From Symbiodinium kawagutii (lineage: Eukaryota; Sar; Dinophyceae; Suessiales; Symbiodiniaceae), in assembly GCA_009767595.1 (NCBI GenBank), contig VSDK01017271.1, positions 51,868 to 115,867 on the forward strand: 64,000 nt of DNA, written 5' to 3'. Shown piece by piece: positions 13,544 to 25,011 of the stretch. Below the pieces are notes generated by a model. The model searched no databases and was not told the DNA's origin. It saw nothing but the letters and a program-made list of their open reading frames with translations. The translations under genes and the position numbers were made by a program. Within the stretch, counting starts at the first letter, position 1; every line of letters starts with the position of its first letter.

Positions 13544-14196
13544 CCCAGTGTTGATGACTGAACGACCATCAACTGGTAGTGGTAGATCACCATGTTCAAT
13601 CATGGCTCAAACGTAAATATTGTGGAAAGTCTAGTATATCCAGAAAATCTGCTATGGAAACCGTCTAGCATAGAAAATCTAGTGTTAATTTTGTGTCTAT
13701 GTGTATGCTCAATTGCGGGAGCTGTATGATGTGTATGATCATCCAGCTGATGATTAGGTCCATTGTTTTTCGGGAGTATAGGCCTTATCGATGAACCAGC
13801 TAAGCTTGCAAGATAACATCCGAAGCATCATTTTTTCAAGTGAGAAGTGCCCCAGTGGAGTCAACAACAAGCAGAAAAGAATCCAAATATGGAGCACTTC
13901 TGTCTGGAAACCCTTCTCGTGACAAAAACACATTTGGCCATTTACATATGAAAACTGACATGTCAATAGTGGACCATGGTAGACCCTCATGGGGTTGCTC
14001 ACTTACCGTGGACAGGGAATCCCCCAGCCTATAACATATTGGGAGACGGTCTAGCGAAAGAGTGGACTGGTGGATTGATCTGAAGCTATGAGGCTGTTCT
14101 ATAGAGTTTTTTCACCAGCGCGCAACTGCACCCCAACCAACTTGCCTTCGACCACAATGCTACATGGCCGTTGCCGTTGCCCACCGTCCGTGCCCT

Positions 14197-14244
14197 TCAG
14201 ATTCCCACGTAGATCAGCGCCAGCTTGTTCTTCACAACCACTTC
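14197..14244 (-). CDS. Possible terminal exon of an unidentified gene
   Basis: CGGCTAG|GAAG is an AG|G acceptor. Phase 0 gives EVVVKNKLALIYVGI followed by TGA, with 12 of 15 codons ending in G or C. It could instead be an internal exon using the GT after ...ALIY. The protein family is unknown. Confidence 0.33.
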   Translation of the reverse strand, partial: EVVVKNKLALIYVGI

Positions 14245-16026
14245 CTAGCCGAAGGATGTCAGTTCATAGTACCCTCATCCCGGTCCTTGGCAATAAATAC
14301 AGCCATCAAGTCATCATTGTCATTGTCATGACCGGAATCATCCTCCTGCTCAATCTTTAGTCACCAAAGCGTTTGCTCCAAATCATCTGTGCGGGTCATC
14401 ACAGCTGGAGCGATCAGCTTCACCCAACTTAGTGACGACTCGCCGCTGCAAGTTTGGGAAACTGGCGCTCTGGATGCACCCAAGTCAAACACTGCCATCA
14501 TCCCTCCGTGTCCAGCAGTCATTGGGAATTGGTAGCAGCCAGATTCCCTTGGTTGTGGCAAGTGACACTGCCAAGTCGAAGGTTGATGGGTATTGCAAAG
14601 TGCCGAATGATTGGACCATGGATTGATTGACAGCAAGTTGGATCACCAGTGATGAGCTGTTCATCCAAATGCAAGAGCAAGCAACATTGGTGGATCTCCA
14701 GGTGAGCATCCTCCAACACTTGGGTATTGGATGGGTGTGACTGTTCGGTTGGTTTTGGTTGCATGTGAGGATCACAGCTTTTTTGTTCGATCATCCTTGT
14801 GACACAGGCAGAACCACCCTGCGTTAATCAGCCAGGGATTTTGACACCGGTGCCCACTGGATTGTGTAGTTTTCCATTCGATGCGAGTGCTGAAATGGCT
14901 CTGCAAAGCGTTATTCTTGGACACCCATAGGCTGAACGAAATATACGAAATCATCCACAGGCAACCATCATAAAGCATGCACTTTTTCCTGACACAAATC
15001 ATTGACTGGAGGGGTTTACAAGGTGGGCCTAGCAGTGAACTGTTGGATGTGTTGGGACTAGTTCACCCGATAGACTTGTTTCATCGCCGCATCTCAGTGG
15101 ATTTCACTGCTGTAGCTGGTGTAGCCAGGGGGTTCCACAGTGATTCTTCTCCAGCCCAACTGCAACCTGCCCCCGCCTCTTGTTTGTTCGAAGCCTCTGC
15201 TAGCCACCCCACCCTAAGCTGCCGCTGCCGTGGACCCGCCCAGAAACCAAGGAGTTCCGATGAGAGTTGCCAAGTGTGACACTTTGGAAAATTGATGTAT
15301 AGAGGTCGGATGGGTGGATCATTTGATTCGATATGGATGATGGAAGTTGGATAGTAGTTGCATAGGTGATGATAGGTGGATCATTCCTTTGGATGACGAG
15401 GCTATCTTATGAGCGGCCTATACTCCAAAAAAAAAGGTTCATCTTGGGGTTTACCACTTTGAACAACGAATCCCTTGCGTAGCACCAGAGTGGATCTCGT
15501 GATGCAACAGGGGCAACGATGCCCTGGGAAGTGCGAAATCCTGTGATTATGAGTTGGTATATCCATCTTTGGTTCTCAACCATAATTGACCAGCTCATTG
15601 ACCGTTCTTTATATTGGTATTTATTGACCATCACTTACCATTCTTAAGTCTGATCAAGCAGTACTCACTACCATTCGCACATGTTGAGCAGCTTATCAGC
15701 CAGCATATGAACCTGCTTATTGTTTACGATGGACCAAAATAAACACCTTGTTCACCATTGAGGGCTACACCTCGGCAATCGAACAGTTCAGAATGGAAAA
15801 TCACCATATGTCATGAACAAACCCTGGCAAACCAGCAATGATTGGTGGATCTTCCATTGCGAACTGTTAGATTACCAACGGGTAACCATTATTCAGGTTA
15901 CCCCATGAACAAGGTCACCCCTCCTAAGAATGGTACTAAGGCACCCTTGGTCACCCTTCCCACCACTTCCCAGCTTCTTAACCACAACCATGAGTGGCTA
16001 ACCATGAACCTTCACAGCCATCAACC

Positions 16027-16095
16027 ACCAAGGGATAACCCTAAGGGATAACCCTAAGGGCTAACCTTAAGGGATAACCCTAAGGGCTAACCTTC
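16027..16095 (+). repeat. CCCTAAGGG-containing tandem repeat
   Basis: About four units of AAGGGATAACCCT / AAGGGCTAACCTT, each internally palindromic (CCCTAAGGG). The CCCTAA word resembles a telomere repeat but is not in a pure array. Confidence 0.75.
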
Positions 16096-16139
16096 ATTCA
16101 TCAACCCATGGTTACCACGGTTCACCCATGAACCAACCA

Positions 16140-16237
16140 CCCTCGTGGAACGCCGCCACGTTCGGTGCCCCCACAGCTTGCTGCGCAGCTCGAGTCTGGC
16201 ATCTGCAGGGAGCAACCTGGCGACATCGACGAAAAAC
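16140..16237 (-). CDS. Exon-like island, unidentified
   Basis: Acceptor TCCCAG|G is followed by an open minus-strand frame reading FFVDVARLLPADARLELRSK, then LWGHRTWRR. Codons are mostly G/C-ending, and the sequence differs sharply from the GGTTAAATAG-type repeats just to the right. No donor could be fixed and no family was recognised. It may precede the possible terminal exon at 14.2 kb. Confidence 0.33.
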
Positions 16238-16267
16238 CTGGGACTTTTCCGATGAACAAATAATGCA

Positions 16268-16455
16268 TTGAAATAGTGGTGAAAAGGTGATTAAATGGTG
16301 GTTGAACAGTAACTAAATAGTGGTTAAGTAGTGGTTGAATGGTGATTAAATAGTGGTTCAATTGTGGTCAAGTAGTGGCTAAATAGTGGTTAAATAGTGG
16401 TTAAGCTGTTGTTAAGAATGGTGGTTGAGAACTGGTTAAGTAGTTATTGAACTCG
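16268..16455 (+). repeat. Degenerate AGTGGTTAAAT array
   Basis: At least twelve imperfect copies of an 11-13-base unit AGTGGTTAAAT / GTGGTTGAATG follow each other. It is a local, denser version of the CAACCAT-type background. Confidence 0.7.
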
Positions 16456-16559
16456 TGATGGTGGTTCATTGTATGTAGTGCTTGAAAGTGGTCCACAGCC
16501 TGATGCAAGGGCCTTGGTCAGGTTGTCATGGGAAATGCTGGTGGATTGCGCATGTGTGG

Positions 16560-16636
16560 ATAGCTGCGGCCCCTGCAGCCATGGCTTGACCGACCATCCT
16601 TCCTGGGCGTCCCTGCAACAAGGCCTGGAGAATCAC
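16560..16636 (-). CDS. Exon-like island, unidentified
   Basis: GTGCCCAG|GTGATTC is an AG|G acceptor. The following minus-strand frame reads VILQALLQGRPGRMVGQAMA and stays open to about 16560. Possible GA or GC donors occur after LLQ and after MAAG, so the exon may be as short as 24 bases. Product unknown. Confidence 0.27.
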
Positions 16637-17792
16637 CTGGGCACCGCTGCTGCGTTCCGGACAGGGCCTCAACCTCTGAAGCCTATGATTGGCAGAACAA
16701 AAATGAAACATCAACCAACGATATGACCATCATCCATGTGATTTGCGGGACTTATCAAAGTACTATCCCCAAACCAAGCTAAGGGGTACTTATGATTTGG
16801 GGCAATTGATATGACTATCATCCATGGGATGCTTCCTGTGAATCCTACGCATTAATGCATTAGTTGTTGTTGTCAATGTATCTGTTCTTGGATTCATGGC
16901 AACATGTCAAACCCTGCTGTTGGTTTACACGTCCGCATGCAACCATCAGGTTGTTGCGCTTCAGATTCCTGATGACCACGTCACTTATGCGGAATCAACT
17001 GTGAGGTGTCAAACCTATCGGTAGCAACCCTGCCGGTGGTCTCTGACGTCAAGTAAGGCGATAGGCTGCCATTGGCACAAGCCGGTGGCTTCCGAAAAAA
17101 TATTGGAATCCCACTTGCAACAGGAACATCATGATTGGAACGCCCCGCAGTTTGGGGCCATGATTTCAGGAAACGCTGACCCTGATGGTCACTCAGTAAA
17201 CTAACCATTCTGGGACAACTGACTGACCCAGACCAGCGCCAAACCTTTCGGAGATACTTGACCTTCGTTGGAACATCATTCCGTAAACTGTTCATCAACC
17301 ATCCTCATCAAGCATTGGACCCAGCAGTGGTGTCAATCATCAGCTAGCCATGAAGCAGCCATACCATACACCAAAACTCCTAAACGAAACGGTCACAAAT
17401 CATCAACGACCAAGCCAGCTTGAGTAGTTTCCATCACTAGATTGACCAGTAGTCCATGGTTGATAAACCATCAATCATCAACCCACCATCTATCAACCAT
17501 CTATCAATCATCCACCAAGCATCCAGCATCATTTAGCCACAAATCCACCAGGAATCCATCACCAACCAACCATCCATCAGCCATCATGGCCCTCAAGCCA
17601 CAACTTTGGGCGACCGGGCCTGGAGGCACCAAAACTTCACCTGCGCGATTTGGCGGTGTCCATGCTGATTTCCGCGGATGAATTCATGGTTTGGTGGAGA
17701 ATATGGCGGATGATGATGGTTGTTTCAATGATGGATTCATAGCTAAGTATAGGGAGTCTCATCAACACTGCTGGGGAACAGAACGGCTATGC

Positions 17793-17846
<54 letters not shown>

Positions 17847-17903
17847 GTGATGGTGATGGTGATGGTGATGGTGATGGTGATGGTGATGGTGATGGTGATG
17901 GTG
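17793..17903 (+). repeat. (ATG)n then (GGTGAT)n microsatellite
   Basis: The structure is the same as at the left end of the window: about 18 ATG triplets, then about 10 GGTGAT hexamers. Confidence 0.95.
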
Positions 17904-19204
17904 GTGACTGACTATGATGGTAGACAATGGTTCGTTGATATAGTTGATGCTGATAGTAGTGGAGAATTGCCATTGGGATGGAGGGCTAAATATGGGTCTG
18001 TGACTGCGAAGTCTGCTCAAATGTGCTGATATCAATCAATAAGGGATCGTCAAAGTCTGTCAATCATGTCTCAACAAACAAGTAGCCATTCAAAGCGATT
18101 AAGGATTGCTAAGAGTGATAATGGTTGACAATGTTCAATGGTAGATGATGGTGAATAGTGCTTAGGTTAATGACGGTTCACAATACTTGATCATGGTCAG
18201 CAGCGGTCACCAAGATTGACAATGGCAAAAAAATACCACCAGTATTTGAAAGGAAAACGACACCTGCTATCTAAGATTAAAAGCGGATAAATGATAATCA
18301 TTGCTGCTACTATTCTGATTACTATGATTAGTGCTACTATAATTCATATCAAACATTCATGAATACCATCACATCTCCAATATCTACTATTATTGGTTTC
18401 TATCAATCAATTCTCCCATAACGGTCAATCCCGAAGAGTTTCAGTTGTTCAAGTTCTTCACCTTCGCGCCAGTCGTCCCCGTGGCTTTGTGGCGATGCTA
18501 CTGTTGGCGCCCAAGTCTGGGTTGCTTTTTCGACATCGTTGACCAACCACGCTATCGGCTATCGACCAAACTTTCAAGAAAGCTGCTTTTTTGTCCAATG
18601 TTGGATATGATTATTGACAGGGAGGTAGCTTAGTTGAAGGGTGGCATGGCTGATGGTTGCCCTACGTTACATCTACCTCTATTGGTTAATATACTGTTTG
18701 ATTTACCATTGTTTAACTATCAGTGAAGTAGTCGTAGTAAGTAATTATCACCATCAATAACCAGTGACTAACCGTTATAGTAATGCAAATTATCATCTGT
18801 GATTCACTCTATTCACCAGTGATTATCACTATCAATAAGCATTGATTCAGCAGTGATCATCAATAAATGTTGTGGTTTATCTTTGTGGTCAACCCTCCAA
18901 AATGGCTGGTGTTGTACAATAATTGACTAATGTTGCATGATTTAGGGGGTACCATTTGGATATTATGAGGAACATTGATAAAAGAACCATTGACAAATCA
19001 CTAATATTGGATGAGATATTATGAACTAATATCGGATATAAGAAGTTCTTCATAGCAAATATCATTTCGTCATTTATATCCAATATCAGTTTATACAAAT
19101 ATTAGTCATTTAGTCATTTATATCCAATATGTAACTTCTCTAAATGACCAACCATTTTGAATCCATGAAGTTTCTCCGAATGAGTTTATATAAATATCGG
19201 AATG

Positions 19205-19393
19205 GTTCAAGAAATTCTTCTTGGCGAATCCCCCCGGGAGTCTGGTGCCTCCAGGGACTCCGTGTTGGCGAAGCGTTCCCAGCAGAAGCGCCAGCCTTGG
19301 TTCGACGCGACTCGCCAAGGCGGTCGCACCGTTGATGCCGTGCGGAACGCGCGTTCGTGGCATGGCTTCCAACGGAAGGAGCGGCCAAGATGC
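19205..19393. other. GC-rich island, probably coding, frame unresolved
   Basis: A 190-base island of higher GC sits in AT-rich repeat DNA. Minus-strand frames are all open. One reads GWRFCWERFANTESLEAP with the best third-position GC (about 70 percent by hand count) and another reads RVEPRLALLLGTLRQHG. A plus frame is also open (KRQPWFDATRQGGRTVDAV). It resembles a longer exon of an unidentified gene. No family is recognised. Confidence 0.3.
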
Positions 19394-20375
19394 TGAGTGA
19401 TGATCAACTGATGGGTTCCTTGATGATTCAGGGTGAGATAGAATCAGCAATATCTAGCAATTATAGGGATATAAGCAGCCATAAGCAGCAAGAATGGTGG
19501 TTGACAATGGTTCATGATGGTTTTTTGATGGTTTATGGTTGATAAGGGAGTGATGGGTGGTTTTACATGTTTTTTTCATGATGGGTTGATATTGACGATG
19601 GTTCATGATGACTACTTATAGTGAATGTGAGAATGTTTAATTCAGTGGCAATAATTGTTGATCAACTATGTCAATGTCTATTAGTTACTCCATTGTCTAT
19701 CATCACAAGTACTTGAGAATCATTGACAAGTGATGCTTCCAAATGTACCATCACAAGCAGTCAATCTTTTACAGATTCACCACTCACATATTCTACATCA
19801 ATTTAGTCAAGGCGCCATGGTTGTTGCATGATGTCTTAAAGATTACCATCGATCGTTCAACGATCCACCCTGGCGAAACACTGACTCAGTCATTGAGCAT
19901 GATGAACAGCTAGGGCTATCCGATGGTTATCTCATTAAAACCTCACATATCAACCAGTCATCAGCCACGAAGCACTTCATGGTACCACAATGAACCCCTC
20001 ATGGCCACCTGGCTCAGCCGGTCATCCCTGAGATGCGAACCATCAGGGCGAGCCTGCCATCCCGTGCGCGGCTGGTGCTGGTTGATGATGGCTAAGACGG
20101 AGCTACAGCGGTGGATTCTTCACGAGGATCGATCAGTGGTTGATGGTAGTTTGTGGTGGTTCATGGCGGGTAATGGTACTTAATCGTGGTTAATGGTGGT
20201 TAATAGTTGATTAACCAATGGTTCTGATGTTGAATGATGGTTTAGGGTCGTTCAATATTAGCAATGATAATTGTGACATATGGAACAAGATCCGCAGTAG
20301 GGGTTGACAATGGTCCAACCAAGGACAAAGGTTAGGACTGGTTGATCATGGGATGCTTAAGAATGGCCAGCGGTT

Positions 20376-20432
20376 GCTATAAATGCTTACTATTGGATCA
20401 TTTGCGGGGGTCCCCTATCTTGGGAACACCCA
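20376..20432. mobile_element. Partial MITE-like element, copy D (right half only)
   Basis: AAATGCTTACTATTGGATCA followed by TTTGCGGGGGTCCCCTATC and GGGAACACCC matches the right half of copy B. No matching left inverted repeat was found, so this is a truncated copy. Confidence 0.4.
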
Positions 20433-21735
20433 CTTACATATGTCCTGCGGTTTAGGTGAGTTGCATCCTGGTGGCCATCAGCTCTACCGCTTTTTGGCCT
20501 GCAAAGCTACTCATCGCCCTGCAAAAGTGGTAGGTCCCTGGTCAAGATCACCATTCCCTTGGATGAACTATGACTGACACATACTTCAAGATTCATGATG
20601 ATTAGTGGTGGTTCATGATGTTTCATGGTGGTTATTGCTTCAAGATTCGTGATTCTCCTTTTCCTACTGTGCTCATTCAAAATCATGAACCATAATTGAT
20701 CATTCAATATTCATCACCACTAACCATCATTCAACATCATGAATCGTCTTTGACCAACAAAATGCAACTATTAACCATCACTAGTAGCCATCACCAACAG
20801 CCCTTTCTTCGGATGACAAAGCTCCACCTTGATGCTATCGCAGTAGGATGTGGCTTGCTCACGCACCTCAGCAAATCGAGGAGCATTGACAGTTTTGGGG
20901 CACTTCTCAACCAATAGTGAATATTCACCACTCAGATGTTTTAATGATTTCCAATTACAACTATGATCGTTGAATTAGCGGACTCTTGCTTATAACTACC
21001 ATGGGCTAAATAATCACTATCTAAAACAACTAATGCTTCTAATTGCTTAATTCGCTTGACCATCATTAATCAATTACTGTTATTACTAGTGTTTACTTAG
21101 CGGACTCATATATCTTCGGAATGGTGAAGCAAGCCGGTCATTCTTTGTCTCATGGCCCACCAAGGTTTCACAGCCATCAGCAGGTGAACTCCCGTTGCGA
21201 GTGGAAGCCGGGTGAAGTCAGCTTCCCAGCTGCCAGCTATGAACCATCGTTAAACCCAGCTATTTGCACCATTTCTTCATGGGTTCAAGTGACCTAGTGA
21301 TGATTCCAGCCATTTCTTCCAGCTGATCAACTGTTTTGAGTGGTAAGTTGGGTTGTCACTGCGAACTGGTAGAAACTCATCAGCTGTAAACATCTGCAAA
21401 TCAACTTGCTGAACGGATCCAGGCCAGCATTGAGCTGTCTTCGCCGAGTTCTTTGTTTCTCTGGCAATGCAGCGACCCTGGAAAAGGTGATATCATGTGT
21501 CGTTGACGGAACAAACCACTTATCCAAAAAAAGACTAAGACATATCATCTGCGCGCGCAGCCGGCTCGTGAAATCAGACAAGGATCGAAGCTACAACCAC
21601 TGCCTTGGTGAAGAAAATCCAGAGAACCAGGGAATTGTAAGTGTTTATCATCAAGTAACCTGGGATTTTCTCATCAACCATGGTGTATATGCAGGTGTAT
21701 CATCAAGTAACTTGCGGGTTACTGCAAAATCCCCA

Positions 21736-21792
21736 CCAGGAGAATGGCCATAAGGCCATGCCGGAAACCGAGGAGCCGCTGGCGTGATGGAC
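21736..21792 (-). CDS. Exon-like island, unidentified
   Basis: After CATCGAG|GTCC the minus strand reads VHHASGSSVSGMALWPFSW with G/C-ending codons. A second frame reads RLLGFRHGLMAILL up to a GT donor. Acceptor and composition fit the local exon pattern, but the frame and family are unknown. It may belong to the same unidentified minus-strand gene as the islands at 24.4-24.7, 16.2 and 13.1 kb. Confidence 0.25.
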
Positions 21793-23461
21793 CTCGATGG
21801 CTGGAAGGCTGATGACGATCATGGTGGTTGGGTCAGGCCAATGATGATGGTTGGTTTGTTCGTGATGGTTGTAATATTGGTGATGATGATGGTCGAAAAT
21901 GATGGTCAAAGATTGATGGTTTGTAAAATTGATGGTTGATGCTGTAACGATCAAAAGTATTAGAGCTGATGGTATTTGTTGTTGAATAAAGAAGAAGGGC
22001 TGGTGTATATTAGCTGGTTACACAGCAAATGGTTATACAATGGTGGTTGGGAATGGCTCGTGGTTGTTTATGAGTGGTTGTTGGCTATAAAATCTGCATT
22101 TACGTTATACGTTGAATTTGCTTCTATAATGGTGATTCTGCTTGGTTGTGGAACGAATTCTATACATGTTTTGGATGGTTTTGGCGTTGACGGGTTCCAC
22201 ATGATGCACGCACGATTCGCGCCAATGACCCCAGGCTGAGGGGAGGTACCTTCCATGGTGGCTGAGTGCTTCTCTATGGCTCACACCATGCCTTCCGACG
22301 ACCAGCTGGTCTTGTCTCTGCCGTGTGTTCACAGGTTTGATCTACCATTCTTAATGACAGGATCAGCCAATAATGAAGCTTTATTCTTTGCTATGATACA
22401 TATACAATTTCATACTGATATACTAATGTGTGTGCCAACCCATGATGCGCTTACCAAACAATTGATAATGAACCATGGTTTTGAACGGTGGAAGACTAGA
22501 GTTCCCAAAAAAAACCAAAAAAAGCGCTAGAAAGATCGGCAGAGTGCTCGGGAAAGGCCGCATCTGAGGTGAATCTGCCCAGCGTTCATTGGAAATTATG
22601 ATCCAACCATGGACCGGTTGGATGATCATCCTTTGATGGCGCTCATAGATATTGCCAATAGCTCGTAGATGCATATGTTGGTGCATCTATACACATACAG
22701 ATGTATGAACACATGCGCGTACTTGTACGTTTATATTCGTGAGATCCAGAAGTTGAGCCTTTCCAAGAGGTCGTCTACGAAGTCGACATCGTCATCCCTG
22801 TCATCGTTTGTTCTCCCAAGTGCTAAGTGCTGTGGGATTGTATTGTCATATAGTCGACATGGCCCACTATCATCACTATCATAATTATGATCATCATCCC
22901 ATATTCATGAGTTACATCCCCCGCATCGTTGGTCAGTAGCCTTTTCATTGACCAACATCGACTGATCATCATCACCATCATCATGGTACCTATCTCTACT
23001 GGGAATTCCACATGATCTACGGTACTAATTGGCCACGATGAACCATCATCGTCCAAAGCTCGCCGATCGCTTCTCCATTACCGTTATTTTCCATTGTCTA
23101 CTAACTGTTACTCACTCAACTCAAGCCATCAATTCACCATTGTTGAACAACCAATCATCACAAACCCTCAACCAACCATCACCCTCAACCAACCATCCTT
23201 ATCCATTGCTAACCCACCCCAGCTCATCAGCCCGCATCCAAGGCACGGGTCTTGTGTAAAAATCACGCGGATCGCACGTTCGAAGTCCTCAGGATCCGAC
23301 GAGGATGATCATCAAAGCATGATCTGATTGGTGGTTTTAACCCCGTAATGAAAAATATGCTTGCCAACCAACTGTTTGCTCATACTAGAAAAATTAAATG
23401 CTTGAAAGCACCCACCAGTGATAGTTAAATACCCAGCCCAAGCGTTAGGTGTATCGTACAT

Positions 23462-23590
23462 CACTCATATCGGCAAACCAAGGTGCATCCATCGCAAAGT
23501 GCGCTCCCGCGGTGCCCGGTGCGCCGGCCCCCGGGCCCCCATCGGAGGGGCTTGAAGCTTCGATTGGCAAATCGGCACAGTGACTCTGGA
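23462..23590. other. GC-rich island, coding status unresolved
   Basis: This is one of the most GC-rich stretches in the spacer between bystin and the sugar porter. All three minus frames stay open across it, one reading AHFAMDAPWFADM and another GPAHRAPRERTLRWMHL. A plus frame reads APAVPGAPAPGPPSEGLEAS. No AG|G acceptor is present at its edge, so it does not fit the exon pattern of the identified genes. I cannot choose a strand. Confidence 0.2.
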
Positions 23591-24337
23591 TTTGGAGCTA
23601 AACATCAAGCACCAACCATTGACCCTTCCTAGAGTAAACCATTGATAAGCTAACCAACACCAACCTTTGTAAACTGTCATCCACCATCACCAAACATTCT
23701 TAGCCATGATATGTGTTTTGTTCAGAAAATCTGGCAGATTGAACATCGCACTACATGAATTAATGACTTGGATGGGGTGGTTTCTACCAAACGGAACCCA
23801 AAGATCTCATTGCTGGAAGCACATCTTGGAGGAAAGTGGGGAGTTCCAACCTCAACATGCGAACATGTGTTCAACATCTTAACGGCTGGGATGGTGACAT
23901 TTTGCCAGTCAAGGGCATCATCCCAGCTGGATATGAAACTGGCCGATGCAACTAAGCGCTCCCTGTTGTTGTGGGTGGTTGCTGCTGCTGTGGTGATGCT
24001 ATCAATCAGCGGGATTGCTTTTCCTCGTCATCGCCACGTCTGCTGCTGCCGCGGCTGGTCATGAGTGCTTTGCATCTCCAGCGCCCAACAGTCTTAATGA
24101 CGTGGCATCACTAGTATTCCTAATGTTGAGCCAACTCGCGTCCAATCACTGTAGGTATGGCTAGTTAGTACTACAGTATTCTTAGGCTTCATTGACCACA
24201 ATATTTCACCATGAGTCATGATCAAGCATGGTTCACCACTGCCATTTTGGACAACGACATAGCGAAGCGGCTGCTCATCAGCAGATCGACTGATCATTGG
24301 TAGCTGGGTCTAGCCACGCTCAACCAATTTCCATGGC

Positions 24338-24696
24338 CATGGCGCCCCCGTAGCCGGCTGCATCTGTCGCATCCTGGTGGCGACTGGGGGACTTCACCAT
24401 GGTGTTATGAACCCTTACGAGGTGGTACCATGCTTAGTAAGCCACTTGACTGTTGGTGAATGGTGACCCATCATGGTACATGACAGAGGGTGATAACTGA
24501 TACAACAATCAACAATTCCGTAAATTTATTGGTTTAAAGTTTAAGAAGTGATTTGACTAGCCAGTCGCAACACTTTGAGTACAGTTAAACTAATGACCAT
24601 GAACCAGCTTCAAAGCACAGGGCGCCAGTGTGTTGTGCATCATGGTTGGTACCCCGAGTCTCGGTGAGAACTGGGTCCGGAGTGGCCAACAGCAAC
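24338..24696 (-). CDS. Exon-like pair, possible 5' part of an unidentified gene downstream of bystin
   Basis: Two short islands lie 0.3-0.7 kb after the bystin stop. Segment 24696-24663 follows AG|G and reads LLLATPDPVLT before a GA donor. Segment 24373-24338 follows CCACCAG|GATG and reads DATDAAGYGGAM before a GC donor. The two join in phase 0. Both obey the AG|G rule seen in the recognised genes and have G/C-rich third positions. The family is not recognised. An alternative is that the first island continues leftward, where the same frame reads RLDVHPSGARLL, reminiscent of a WD40 blade. No matching downstream WD repeats were found. Confidence 0.35.
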
Positions 24697-25011
24697 CTGG
24701 CACCACTGGGATGCACGTCCAGCCGAGCGCAGCGGTTTCACGCGGGAGTGTTGGTTCACAGCTAGGAATAGTGATCGATGCTAATCACTAGTCGGCCCAC
24801 TGTTGGGATGACTTCGCTACCCCTGAGTAGGATGATTGGTACCGCTGTGGCTGGTATATTCCCAGTTCTTCTAGGTTATGATGATCTATTCGCAATCAAG
24901 CATCTATTAACCAGCGAATTCTCTGTTACATTAACCAGCGTTTTGACCATCAGGAACCGTTCACCCTGGCCATCATTTTGCCCATCCCCGTGGGGACGTA
25001 GCCTTTGCGCA

